Shown here piece after piece: positions 49,706-62,222 of a DNA stretch of 64,000 bases. Every line of letters starts with the position of its first letter. The stretch's first letter is position 1. The position numbers and the translations under genes are program-made. The notes beneath the pieces are model-generated. The model had not been told where the DNA came from, made no database searches, and worked only from the letters and a program-made list of their open reading frames with translations. Source of the stretch: Atopsyche davidsoni. Taxonomy: Eukaryota > Arthropoda > Insecta > Trichoptera > Hydrobiosidae. The stretch covers positions 488,001 to 552,000 of the forward strand of contig JAILWY010000008.1 of assembly GCA_022113835.1 (NCBI GenBank), given 5' to 3'.

Positions 49706-50281
49706 GTACGCGTCGCGGGGGCAACAACAAACTGACTCCAGCACCCGCCAGCTGCATATGAAAACTGTCAAACGCCATTTCATTTGGAAGTTCTTCTACC
49801 GGAAACCGAGAAGGGTTGCTAACTCCGATTCTACAACATCCGGTTTGTACCGTACATTCCAAACTAAACCATCAGTTCTTAACATGTATACAATACCGAA
49901 AAAATCAATTTACAGCGAGAAACTTCGAGTAAAAAGATTAATTTTTTTAAACACCTAGGGGATTATAAACCACACTTCGACGACAGTCGGCCTCCTCGGT
50001 GCCATTTTAATAACAAGGTTTTTACTATTCTTGTATAATTATTTTACTTAAAATTGCACACCCAATAAACTTGTATGATTTAAAAAATTATTACAAATAT
50101 TTAATATTATACACTAGGTTGTAATATGTACTTGTGCGAGAACATGTATTCAACTAAAAGAACTGATGTAACTCTGGTAATCTGAAGTAAAAATTAATGT
50201 CGGCAGATATATTATTTCCAGTTAAATATTTTAAGAATGGGTTTTACTTGTGTACAAAAATCAACTAAACATAAATTTAGA

Positions 50282-51728
50282 TTTATATTAAATTGGATTA
50301 ATGTTAATCAGATGCGTATTTATTTACCCATGCAGGTATTAGTATGTTTATGTGATTAAGCATATTTTTTCACACATTGAAAACGATTAAAGAAAACTCT
50401 CAGAAAATATCATCGTGACTTGTGAGGGATTCGAACCCACATCCCCAAGCTTTCATGGCCGGTGCATTTATCCAACTATGCTAACGAGCCACTGCAATTT
50501 AGTGAGAATTTTTAATAATCATAATCTACATATGAACCAATATGCCCAGGCTAATCAATATTTAATGATTTGCAAACACTGGACTTAATTAAAGTAACAA
50601 GTGAAGCATTTTTATATCCAAATATGGTTATTATTATTTTTAAAATCTATTGATGTTTAGCCGAGACGCGCACCATTCTATTTATATTAAATTGGATTAA
50701 TGTTAATCAGATGCGTATTTATTTACCCATGCAGGTATTAGTATGTTTATGTGATTAAGCATATTTTTTCACACATTGAAAACGATTAAAGAAAACTCTC
50801 AGAAAATATCATCGTGACTTGTGAGGGATTCGAACCCACATCCCCAAGCTTTCATGGCCGGTGCATTTATCCAACTATGCTAACGAGCCACTGCAATTTA
50901 GTGAGAATTTTTAATAATCATAATCTACATATGAACCAATATGCCCAGGCTAATCAATATTTAATGATTTGCAAACACTGGACTTAATTAAAGTAACAAG
51001 TGAAGCATTTTTATATCCAAATATGGTTATTATTATTTTTAAAATCTATTGATGTTTAGCCGAGACGCGCACCATTCTATTTATATTAAATTGGATTAAT
51101 GTTAATCAGATGCGTATTTATTTACCCATGCAGGTATTAGTATGTTTATGTGATTAAGCATATTTTTTCACACATTGAAAACGATTAAAGAAAACTCTCA
51201 GAAAATATCATCGTGACTTGTGAGGGATTCGAACCCACATCCCCAAGCTTTCATGGCCGGTGCATTTATCCAACTATGCTAACGAGCCACTGCAATCAAT
51301 GTGTGAAAAAATATGCTTAATCACATAAACATACTAATACCTGCATGGGTAAATAAATACGCATCTGATTAACATTAATCCAATTTAATATAAATAGAAT
51401 GGTGCGCGTCTCGGCTAAACATCAATAGATTTTAAAAATAATAATAACCATATTTGGATATAAAAATGCTTCACTTGTTACTTTAATTAAGTCCAGTGTT
51501 TGCAAATCATTAAATATTGATTAGCCTGGGCATATTGGTTCATATGTAGATTATGATTATTAAAAATTCTCACTAAATTGCAGTGGCTCGTTAGCATAGT
51601 TGGATAAATGCACCGGCCATGAAAGCTTGGGGATGTGGGTTCGAATCCCTCACAAGTCACGATGATATTTTCTGAGAGTTTTCTTTAATCGTTTTCAATG
51701 TGTGAAAAAATATGCTTAATCACATAAA
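50282..51728. repeat. 399-bp tandem array of tRNA-like units ending in an inverted copy
   Basis: Units at 50282-50680 and 50681-51079 look identical by eye. A third is cut at 51295 after 216 bp. At 51296 the array flips: 51296-51728 is the reverse complement, one unit plus 34 bp, starting and ending with the same TCAATGTGTGAAAAAATATG block. Each unit holds a 78-nt tRNA-like core. Three are on the minus strand (50415-50492, 50814-50891, 51213-51290) and one on the plus (51583-51660). The A box TAGCATAGTTGG and B box GGTTCGAATCC are intact. All four share the same T-stem change (CCCTC for CCCAC). The 14-mer ACATAAATTTAGAT flanks both ends (50269-50282, 51722-51735). Confidence 0.9.
51583..51660 (+). 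other. tRNA-like core with pol III A and B boxes
   Basis: The A box TAGCATAGTTGG is at 51592-51603 and the B box GGTTCGAATCC at 51638-51648. The acceptor ends GTGGCTC/AAGTCAC pair imperfectly, the anticodon arm is weak, and the T stem has one mismatch. It is therefore read as a tRNA-derived repeat core, not a working tRNA gene. Confidence 0.65.
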
Positions 51729-51792
51729 TTTAGATGTTCAAAATACCTTGAATGCACACATTTGAATATACAGTGTTACACAAGTTAAAGTG

Positions 51793-51804
51793 TGACGTCA
51801 CGTG
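51793..51804. promoter_or_regulatory. overlapping CRE and E-box palindromes (TGACGTCACGTG)
   Basis: This is the reverse complement of the 12-mer at 45665-45676. It begins a GC-richer stretch (51790-52040) that also has CCAAGATGG, a YY1/Pho-like motif. No gene follows except a broken transposon. Confidence 0.35.
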
Positions 51805-52114
51805 CTTATAGAGCCAAGATGGAGAAATCGATGGCAGCCTCGGTAAAATTCTTTTGCTCAGTCAGTCGCTGCTCTGATGCAGGGAGAAGCGGCCCAGGGA
51901 CCTCCGGGTCGCGCAAACTCATTCAAGCAAATTAAGTTGTGAATTCATAGGTCCGGCGAGAGGTCCCCGCGAGCTCAGGCAAGCTCATGGCTGAGAAATT
52001 ATTACCACGGGCGCTCTTGAACCGAAGCGGCAACACGAGGGGTATTTGGAAGATCAGAAAAAAATCTATATACCAATTCAGGTTCAAAAATATTTTATTA
52101 AAAAGATGCTATTC

Positions 52115-52118
<4 letters not shown>

Positions 52119-52153
<35 letters not shown>
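52119..52153. repeat. (AT)n microsatellite next to a mariner-like end
   Basis: About 17 AT units end a few bases before the GGTGTCC terminus of the mariner-like copy. This fits insertion of a TA-targeting transposon into the tract. Confidence 0.9.
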
Positions 52154-52156
<3 letters not shown>

Positions 52157-52157
<1 letters not shown>

Positions 52158-52723
52158 CAGGTGTCCAAAATCCAAAGTATCGGGAGAATGTGAATAGTGA
52201 CCGTTATTGCGATATGCTGCGAAAATTTTTGGGCCCAGAGTTGCGGAAGTTTCAAGGTTTCAACTCAAAAACGTGGTTCCAACAAGACACTTGCCATACG
52301 TCCAATCAATCAATTGAAGCTGTTCACGAATTATTCCCTAATAAGGTCATTTCACGTAGAGGTAACATCAACTGGCCTTCCATAAGCCCCGACCTTATCC
52401 CTCTTGACCATTTCGTATGGGGATACCTTAAAAGTAGGGTTTATGAGAAAAAGCCGACAAACCTAACGGAATTGAAACAAAACATCAGGTCGGAAATGGC
52501 AGCAATATCGACGGCTATGAGTCAGCGAGTTATCAGCAACCTTCGTTTCAGATTAGAAGAGTGCCAGCAGCGCGTAACGGTCACCATTTGGATAGCATCA
52601 TCTTTTTACAATAATAATCCATTTTGTATTCTTATAATCAACAATAAAAAAATAAAAAACTTGATTACTAGTAGTTTTTGTTTTACTGAACTAGCAAATA
52701 CCCGATACTCTCTTTGGAAATAA
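52157..52723 (+). mobile_element. truncated Tc1/mariner-superfamily transposon, copy 2
   Basis: The left end CAGGTGTCCAAAATCC and right end ATACCCGATACTCTC are degenerate inverted repeats matching copy 1. Between them, about 52190-52575 encodes the C-terminal part of a transposase in one open frame. It holds the TWFQQDT catalytic region, NKVISRRGNINWP, SPDLIPLDHFVWGYLK with the third catalytic Asp, and a conserved end NLRFRLEECQQR. A frameshift after this puts the GHHLDSIIF end in another frame. Against copy 1 the second Asp is followed by a two-residue gap. The N-terminal DNA-binding half is missing, and the upstream frame extension from 52046 is chance. It is inactive. Confidence 0.88.
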
Positions 52724-52843
52724 AGATAATTTCTTATCAAATGTTAATTCACTACCGTACGTATAATGTAAGAGAAGAGTTTTTAACAAGAAAATGCTTA
52801 GATATTTGAAAATTAATAATGTTGACAGAAATAATGAAAGATA

Positions 52844-52846
<3 letters not shown>

Positions 52847-52890
<44 letters not shown>
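52847..52890. repeat. (TA)n microsatellite
   Basis: About 22 TA units without interruption, followed by a looser TATG-containing run to 52910. Confidence 0.9.
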
Positions 52891-52892
<2 letters not shown>

Positions 52893-55372
52893 TATATGTA
52901 TATATGTATATTATTTTCTATATAATAATGTCGGTGAATTTTGACTGGTCGATTTCAATAGCACAAAACAGAAAATTGTGCAGGTCTGCGGAAGAACAGG
53001 GGGTATATCGTGCTCTCTCGGTCGGAAGCAATTGGGATCGGTTTTGAAAAATGCCTTTAGTTGGCATTATATTTTTATTTATTTGTGTTTCGGCCGATTA
53101 GCGCTTAGGGCGTTTTGATGTTTGAGTGACTGCAGCGACCCTCGCCCGAGAGCCCACCTGTGTTTGCGCGGCTCATTATTTTTTGGGTTCACTTATGAGA
53201 GATTGGCCGAAGCCTTGAGGTTTCGTTTAAATCTGTTGAATTTCCAGAGAATTTGTTTAGGGTTGAATATTCTCCTTGGATGAACATACAATTAATAAAA
53301 TTTTAAAGATTCGTGCGTAGGTTTGTTTGATTAGATTTAAATTTTTCATCTAAGAGGTAAATTTCAATATTGCGTGACTCAAGATATATTTTTAAATATT
53401 TTTTTGGTGTATCGTAATTATAAAAGCTTATTATTCAGTAAATTTTCAACTAAGAAACTTGCTGATATGTGAACGTAAATAACTTTTATTCAGTTGCATA
53501 TTGTTTTAACCGGCTTTGGCAGTATACCCCATTGGTATAAAACATAATTCAATGAGAAGTTTCTATTTTATTTCGGCGACATGTTTATGCACGATTGCTA
53601 TTTAAGTGTTTATCTTAAAAGTGAATATATTATTGTAACCCTTATAATCTGTAACTTCATACTGTCTATCTTTCTAGAGAAGTCATTCTATTTTTATATA
53701 ATGGTTTGCTTCGTAAGCTTTCAACCTAAACAATCTTTACTGTCATATTGACGTAATGATACATCATTGCCTTATTAGATTTTGCCTCAAAACCTTTTAC
53801 TCTGTCAAACAAAACAGATTCAATTGCAAACGAAAAGCCTATCTCTCACTCAATGAGTTCATTCAGTTAAAAAAAGAAATTTAAAAAAAATTATACTTAC
53901 ATTAGAGGTTACGAAGCCATTTATTGTTCATATTTTTAACGACAATAAAAACAGTGTATTTACATAATTTTATGAAAATTAACATTCTTTGAACAAAATC
54001 AGAAAAAATCAAATCATGTATTGAATTTTAAAATCGAAAGCTTATCATAAAGCTAAAGTATATAAAAGTGTTATTTTTCAAAGCTAAATTCCCCGTACTT
54101 GAATTTGCCAGGCCTTCTGTTGTTAATGCATAATAAGCTAAATTCGATAGGATTTATGAAATGATAACCGCGTATAAATTATTTTATTTCTTGGAATTTT
54201 TATCAGAATTTCTTTTCATTTGCCAAATTTACAGCTAAACAATTTTTCTGACTTGGAAAATACATCAAATGGAAGGTAAATAAAAATGAACGCTTTTCAT
54301 ACTACTTTTTTATTTAGAAATTATTAGGTTAATTGTCATAATTAATCCTTAAATATAATCCTTATACAACTGCAACAAAAGTCAAATATAAACCAGTTTT
54401 CATTTAGAAAAAAATATTTAAATTAGACAAAAACTTTATTAGTATAAAAATGGACCCATGTTGATATGACGGCGGTAGCTAATTACCACATAGTGAAGAA
54501 AGTGTTTTGAAGCATTTTATGTGGCCGAAATGACGAAGTCTGATATTGTAGTTAGTTTTAGATTTTGTCTTATATAAGCAAACCTACACTTGGTGATTTT
54601 GTAATTTTGTTTTTGACTTTGTGTTCATTTTCTTTTTAAAGTTGTTATGTATGCATTTGCGTAACAAACTTTACCAAGAAAAAATGCTATTGGTTTTTAT
54701 ATCATCCTATTCAAGGCTATATAGGAGCTTTATGCAGTGTATACTCGACAGTTAAATAAAATTATATTATTGTGTTTAGTGCATATTTATATAAGTAATG
54801 TTAATTAAAATATAACAAATAATTAAAGAGATATCTTACATAATCGCTAGCACATTGACAAGTTCTTTATTATATTAAACATATGCAGTTTAGTATATTC
54901 GTAGGTGTCGGCGGCGGTTATGCCAGATTTTATTTCTTATTTAACATCACAACGCTTAGTTCCAGGATTAAAGTCATTTTTAAAAAAACTCACTGTATTT
55001 TTCATGTAGTAAAGTATACCAACAACCCCTTTTTTGGCTAATAAGGACAAGATATACACTAGTTATATACAGGAAGGATAAAAATAAGACTTTTATCTAA
55101 CAATACATGTAACTGAGTAGTTATTATAGCGTCCGTAAGCTCAGCTTGAAAAATAGCCTTCGTTTATCGCCAGGAATTTAGCTACGAAAAGAAAATCATC
55201 GGAAAAGAAAAAAAAAACTTTTTACGAACTCACGCCATAACAAGTAAGTATTTATCAATAAGCAGGGAGAATTTTATGTTTTTCCTTGTACAGGGATCGT
55301 AAAGCGTGTTTATTGAGACGATAACACGCGGGACCGAGTCGGGACAGCCCATTCGCGACACCTGCGAGACTC

Positions 55373-55403
55373 GCGCCCTCGCGCCCTCGCGCCCTCGCGC
55401 CCT
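55373..55403. repeat. 8-bp tandem repeat (GCGCCCTC), four copies
   Basis: Four exact head-to-tail copies, the last lacking one base, sit inside a GC-rich patch (55300-55450). The patch yields an Arg/Ala/Gly-rich open frame on the minus strand that I do not consider a gene. Confidence 0.9.
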
Positions 55404-56788
55404 GGACTCCCGACTCCGCGCTTAGACTCTCTCTGGCCGATGTTTTTTTATTTGTATTGGGTTTGAATAAAACATTTGCAGCGCGCGTTAGGGTACTTCG
55501 AGCTTTTGCGCTTTGTTTTGAAAGAGCGTGGATATTAAGACACCAATCCGAATTCCAATATTTTTTCTGAAGGTGATAAAAAATACACACTAACTAACCT
55601 TTAAAAAATAGCCCTCTCAATGAATACACCGAGTTGCAAAATCCGCTTTGAGTAAATGATAAATTCAGTTTAAACGAGTGAATTTAATGAAAGATTTAAA
55701 TATAAACCACCTAAAATTTTAGTTTGTAAATCATTTTTGAAGGAATATATTGCGTTTTAATCAACATTTAAACATAACATAAATACGTTTAATTGATCAA
55801 TTCTGCCTCGAGTTTTTTAAATGATTTTTATTTAAATCAATTATCAAATTAAAACCGCTCACAATGCTGATAACAATAAAAAAGTGAATTAATTTAATTT
55901 AGATAAATCCGATAATAAGTCCAAAAAATTAAAGATATTTTTATATTAAACTATTCATTTAAAAATAAAAAAAATAAAAAAAATTGCCGACAATTTGTTT
56001 AAGCTTTCTTAATGTGCTTTTATTAATTGTTAAATATTTATTTCTTTTTTAATGTTTTCGATAAATAGTTACCAAGTAGTTTTTTTGAAAATAAAATAAT
56101 ATATAAAAATTCCCATCACTAGTAAGATGCATAACGTGAACTTATCTCTGCTTCCTTGGATGCACTTCCGTTCTCATATTTCCGCACAAACTCCTTAGTT
56201 TTTGTTCGTAATGCAGTAATACATAATCACAGAGCCTTCAGGGGGTTGTAGTGCTCGGGGAGGACTATAGCAGCTATTAACAGGGGGCAGGGGGTGCCGC
56301 GATAAGAGGTCCCAACTCCATATGCAGGAAAGCGCAAAGCTACTAGGAACCTGGAGGTTGGTTTATGCTTTTCACGGAAATTTTGAAATTTAATTTTGTA
56401 TCTCTTCAAAGTTAAATACATATTCATAACATTAAACAGTTTTATGTATTAATTTATTAAATGGTGGATATTAAGACCTTAGATGCCATGGAAGTCTCTG
56501 ACAGGCCCATAGTAAGTCTATAGTCCGGTGCTTAGAGGTAATTGGGTTTGGGAGACAAAGGAAAACCAGCCTTAAAGGTGAGTTTCGGATTAAAAATATA
56601 CAAATATTAATATCTCAATAACTTTTTTGTGATTTCAAAAAAATATTTTTTATAGTAGCTCTTGTATTATTTTCAAAAATATGTCCTAAAATTTTATACT
56701 CAATGAATTAAAAATAGTTAACATTAACACATAAAAACCGTCAAGCTATTAGGAGTTTTTTTGCTTTTAAGCAAATTCGTTTTTATTC

Positions 56789-56830
56789 TGAAGAAGCACT
56801 TGAAAGGTGAAAGTGCTCACGAACAGAATA
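56789..56830 (+). repeat. hairpin-bearing short repeat, copy 2
   Basis: GCACTTGAAAGGTGAAAGTGC forms a small stem (GCACTT with AAGTGC) and matches the 22.26-kb copy, including part of its flanks. Confidence 0.45.
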
Positions 56831-59800
56831 TATTTGATTATTCATTTTGTTGTTCAAATATGAACAACTACATTTCAAACCTTGGATGAGCAAAATTTCG
56901 GTCAGTAAAAATGAGATTATTTATTTAAATAAGTCTACATTTATAATATTTCATTATTTTTTTAATTTTATATATTCTTTTAAACTATCAAATTCTGTGT
57001 TAGCTTGCCTAGTTTTAATAATTAAAAAAAAAGAAGTTTTAATAAAAAAATATAAATTATTTACATATTATATATAAACTTTGAAATTAGAAAATATAAC
57101 AGGAATAATAAGCAGTTCAAATGGTCTATATTCATAAAATGTAAAGGCTGTCATATCTGGTTTTGCCGGCGACAGTGTATTGACAGATGTGTCGCGACCT
57201 TTTGTGACTGCGCGATGCCAGGCGAGTCGTCTTCTTCTCCAGCGGAGGTGTGAGAATAAAGTGGGTTCGGCTTAATATACGGGGTGTTTTCATTATGTAA
57301 ACTTCACCATTTAATTATTTATAATTGAATCAATTTTATTTAAAATCAAGCATGAAACAAGAGAAAAATGAAAATGCGGTTGTCAGTCATAAGCCCTTAC
57401 TGTTTTAGTGATAAATATATTGGGCGTGTTAAGCGTTTACTTTTACGAATTATTATAAATATTAGTAATATTAATGAACCGTTTTTATTCACGTCATGTG
57501 TTCTGTTTATTATAACATCAACAAGTGTAACGTGATCCTTGACATTTCTTCTGTTTGCGGCTTGCTTGTCCCGGAGCAGATCGCGTCACGGCGTGGCTCG
57601 GGAGTGTTGTGAATAAATTAACCGGCATCGCATCCCGCATGGACCCAAGTCGCACGTGAGCAAATTAGCTTTCCTTCTTTCTTTTCTGTTTTGAAATTTC
57701 AGCACAAAGTTAATAAGTTGGTATCTTATTCGAATAACAATCAAGGATGTGACATATTTTCAATTATTTTACTTTGATTTACGAGAAATGAATCAAATAA
57801 CAGGTTTAATTTAAAAAAAAGATATTTACTTTACGAGGACTTCAGATACCGATAAAATAAAGTAAATTCAACATAATATAATGAATTAGAACAAAACTGA
57901 TCAGAACTAGCGATTTGATATATTTATATGATAGAAAAAACGGTGATGCTACTTTGACATTTCATACGAAAAGCTGCAGGATTAACAAATGTTTTCTAGC
58001 GTTGAATTGCGTCATTCATGAACTATTACCAAAATATTTCATAATGGTAATATAATAAATGAGAAAGTACCTAGATATTTATAAATAAATATTTATTGTG
58101 TAAAAAATATAATAAAATTACAATCGCGTTTTAAACATCCTGTGAAAGGGTGAAAATCCAATTAATGTCCGTCGCGGCTCTATTATATTCCACTAGATAT
58201 TTTTGAAAAGCAAGCAATAAAGTTTTACCGGATAAAAATACACAAACCTTATTAATTAATATTTACGTAATAAAAAATGATGTCGATTCCTCGGTAATTA
58301 GTTGGCAGAAGAACATTCATAAAATACTTTTTTACTATAATATTTTTAGTATAAAGTATTTATGAAGCTCCTAATAACAGTTTAAATTTGAAAATATTAT
58401 TTTTACCATTTATTTTAACGTGCAATATATTTTAGTAAGTAGTTTTCAAAGCGATCCATTGTTCGACGTGATATTACTAGAAAATTCTTGAAAATCCCTT
58501 AAGCGTCGACAATGAATAAAAAAAGTATCAATGCTGAAATTTCATCACTGCTTTCAGAAATGACAGCTGCGGGGATGGAAAGCAGGAGGAGATGAAGGGA
58601 ATGCAAATCCAGCTCTCTTTTTACAGGTCTCGAGGATTGAAACAGGCGGGTCGTTCATTGTACACATTCAATTTTTCATTGAAGATTACTGCTTCCTCAA
58701 AACGTCCATATTATTTATTTCCCCGACAAATTGGTTAAACTTGCATCACTTCATATTTAATCAATATAATAAATATCATTATCGGAAAAATGTTTATTTT
58801 CCTTTGCGAGCCCTTGAAAGATAATGGTGAGGTGTGTCGGCTTTAGATACTAGTAATGAGTGTTTATGTACAATGAGTTAAAGGTATATTATAATATTAT
58901 AAAATATTGCACCGTTTGTGACTCAGTATAGGCTCCTGAAATTGAGGAATTGGGTGGCTTGAAGCTGGAGTAATAAAATATATATTCAATTTGAGTCATT
59001 AATCGCTTGGTTTTTGTCTACGATGTACACAACGCTGTGTATAAATAAGTTGCAGTCAATAAGGAATGGTTGCTGAGTATAAATATTACTAGGTATTTCT
59101 AGTTTTGCCAACTTACTAGGTTGGGCCAACACAGTATGTTGGCGAAACTTAAAATAACTGATTTTTTTAAAAATCGTAACAGAATTCTGCCAAGTTGGTG
59201 GAATATATTTTATTTTTACTGTACAGCATTAAGTCGAATCTAGTTATTGTAGTAGAAAATTTACGTAGTTATAAGTCAGGGTATAAGGTTTATGGAATAC
59301 CCAATACTGTATATACTGTATACGAATGCAATGCAGTTTCTGAAAAAAGATTAATAAATAACACGTAAAGGACATATATTATAATAAAAAAGTGTATGCA
59401 ACTGAGATCTTTACAGCCTGCGAAATAGAGCAGCTATTTAGTTTTGAGTGCCAATATGAACTAGAGGGTGCTCACAGTTGGTTTAGTGAAAATAGCCACT
59501 TTGCACGAAACCCCTCTTTAAGAGCAGTCGCCTCATTTTGCTTTAATGTCAGGAGTATATCCAGAAAGAATATCAAACTGAGAATAATATAATCGGATTG
59601 GAGATGTGCGGGCGGAGCGCGTCGCCGGCGTTATCTCACGGGGCAAGCGCGTTAGGCGGGTTTTTACCGAAAATATTCAAATACTGGAGTAAAACTGTCA
59701 ACTTAATACATGTCGAGCGGGCGGAGTTTGACGGAGTGCCTTAAGAACTCCCGAAGTACTCTGAGTGAGGAGTGGGGCCTGGATGCTCCTCTCCGGCGGC

Positions 59801-62079
59801 TTCCGGCGAAGGCTTTGTGTACAGGATGAACTACACTCGAAGACTCTCCCAAAGCCGACTTTGGACTCTCAATTTGAAAAAAGTTATTAATTATACGTTT
59901 TGAAATACAAAAAGAGAAGAGTGCGTAGCTTTTTTATATTATGGATCACGTGAATGGACCTTGAAACTGACCCAGGGGGCTTTTCATTTTCAGGTTTTTT
60001 ATTTTTAGTTAAAGTCATAATCTTCCATGATCAAATAGTTAAAAAAGTGTGCATAGCAATTAGTTATGGCGAAATTTAAAAAATATTGATATACACTAAT
60101 TTTGCAGTGGTAATGATAATTGTCAGTGATCTCATGCATACTAGCAAGTGTGATATTTATATTTTCTCCGTTTAATCCGAGTTTGTGATAAAATTCCAAT
60201 TATCAGGGCCTCCGTGATGGACGAGAAAGCGCTTAAATTTACCATGATATAGTTTTGTGAGATATTTATAATTTCTCTGTGGAGCCACCCAGTTTGCGGT
60301 GGAACTCGTAATAATCCGCGACCGCGCAGGCCGAGTCCCGGGAAATATGGAAAAGCTGTGTTAAGTATGTACCCGACGTAAGTCCGTCGCATTATTCGAG
60401 GTTACTTCCGAAGACGGAAATTAATTCTATTGACTGCAGGGTCGGGCGGGAAGCACAGGCTCTGCAACTTTGATAAGAGTAACAAGAAAACCAATAAGCA
60501 ATTTTTAAATTTCTATTTTTAGCCTTACCAGTTTGATGTTGCAATCTTAAGTGTTTTTATAATCTGTTTGCATACGAAACTATGATTAATATTGATGATT
60601 AAAAAAATCACAATCAATTCCATATAACGATTTGAATTCGTACTCACCAACAAAGCCGGGATGAATAATTTGTATGTTGCGATGTCTGTGAAGATAGCAA
60701 AATTTTAAATCATTCAGTGTATGCAGGTGTGTATTAATGGATCTAACCTAGATAAAGAATTCTCTCTCTGTTTCCCCACTTAATATAAGAATACTTTAGA
60801 AAAAAATATATAACATTTATTTGTATTACAAACTCACAACAATTAAATCAATCTAAATAACTCTTAAATAAACACACTCCAAGCGTTAGCGTTTATTTTT
60901 ATTTTTTTGAACGTTTCGGCTCTTATACTGGAGTTATCTTCAGGAAATCTAGAGAAAAATGTTGATTCTTAAAAATGCTAATTTGAGCATAGCTTAAGTG
61001 CATTAAGTCAACTTTAAATAAATCAGCGTGGCTAAACACACAATAAACAAATATTGAATACGGCAAATTTTTATATTTTATTATTAATATTAAATTTGAA
61101 AAATTGCCAAAAAAAACTGTTTTATTCAAACATTCCAATTAAATGCAAAGTGCAATGTGTCGCAAACCAAATTAATATAAATATTCCTCAAAACATTTTT
61201 TTTAAATGTATCAGAAATAATATAACATATCGATTGATTTTTTTAACTCGATTACTCAATTTATAACTTAGTCAAAGTTTAAAATGTCCGCACTCATAAT
61301 AAGGTTTAAAAAAAAACACGGATTGAAACCTATTTTTCGTATTACAGTTCGCAATAAAACAATTTTAAATCATTTCTATTAAAAATTTGAACAATGCAAT
61401 CTAGTCCGCAGTTCATAATAGACCGAAGTCTAGAATGTTTGTTTCAGTCTATTGAAAAACTTTCAGAATTAAAATTAATAGGGGAGTTTTTCATGAAATT
61501 ATTAAGTCCATCTCTCTTGCGTTTCTATAAAAGTTTTCAAACTAATAAATCCGCAGAGAGCTTCTCTTGAGATCTTGGCTTCAACTTTTAATTCCAGTCA
61601 TCGCAGCTGGTAAACGCTTTCTATTGTATTGTGCCATAGATCATATTGAGGTGAAATTGATGGAAATATTAAATAATTTAAAAAAAAATATTATTCTGCT
61701 GCATAGACATTAAAATGAATGGCACCTCTTTAGAGTAAACCCATAACCATTCGAGTCTCTTCTGCTAAAAGAAAGCCTATTTTGAAAATTGATGTTTGCT
61801 ACAGTCTCAAATTTTTATTTCAAATAAAATACCGAAAACAAATTTACATATTTAGTAATTTAGTAAAATTTATTATGTAACAAATTCTAATACTTTTATA
61901 ACGTATTTATCATATATTTTTATAAAGGACTCAAATATTTTTTTAAAGTAGTTATTTTATTCTCTCGTTGTTATTAAAGTAACACAGACAGAAAATTATC
62001 AATTATTTGTTGCTGTCGGATATCTGATACATGTTTTAAATTCTAATATATTATTAAATATAAAATTAACAAAATCACT

Positions 62080-62222
62080 TCGTTTGATAATGTAATCGTG
62101 AAATATTGACAAAATTTGTCACCAATAAAATTAAACACGTGGAAAAAGCACAAAAGTATTTTATTTAAAATATTAAAATGAAATTTCACCGAGTCGTCTC
62201 TGTCAAAAATATTGAATTATTG
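62080..62222 (+). repeat. dispersed family 2, copy
   Basis: It holds TTTGATAATG, then CACCAATAAAATTAAACACG, TGGAAAAAGCACAAAAGTAT, ATTAAAATGAAATTTCACC and GTCTCTGTCAAAAATATTGA. These are the same blocks in the same order as at 20.9-21.07 kb. Confidence 0.7.

Larger units (their letters stand above)
52724..62079. other. intergenic AT-rich DNA
   Basis: No gene is supported. It contains a (TA)n tract at 52847-52890, an 8-bp repeat at 55373-55403, a small hairpin repeat at 56789-56830, and GC-richer patches at 59590-59840 and 60280-60480. A GTTTCGGCTCTTATACTGG and TTATCTTCAG block lies at 60910-60950. That style of block is common in invertebrate transposon termini, but here it has no partner. 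Confidence 0.45.

Noticed and set aside
49568..49862. Leu/Ser/Cys-rich minus-strand open frames
   Set aside because: Translations of the heptanucleotide repeat; a 7-bp period leaves frames open without coding constraint.
50415..51660. Four tRNA genes
   Set aside because: The A and B boxes and T loop look right, but the acceptor and anticodon stems pair poorly, the T stem has a mismatch, and the cores lie inside repeat units.
50282..51728. CRISPR-like array
   Set aside because: The whole 399-bp unit is repeated without unique spacers, and the genome is eukaryotic.
52046..52723. 225-codon open frame as an intact transposase gene
   Set aside because: Only about 52190-52575 is transposase-like. 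The start lies in unrelated sequence and an (AT)n tract, the N-terminal half is missing, and the true C-terminus is frameshifted.
55255..55590. 111-codon minus-strand frame with Arg/Ala/Gly repeats
   Set aside because: Its length comes from the octanucleotide repeat and GC-rich patch; no domain is seen.
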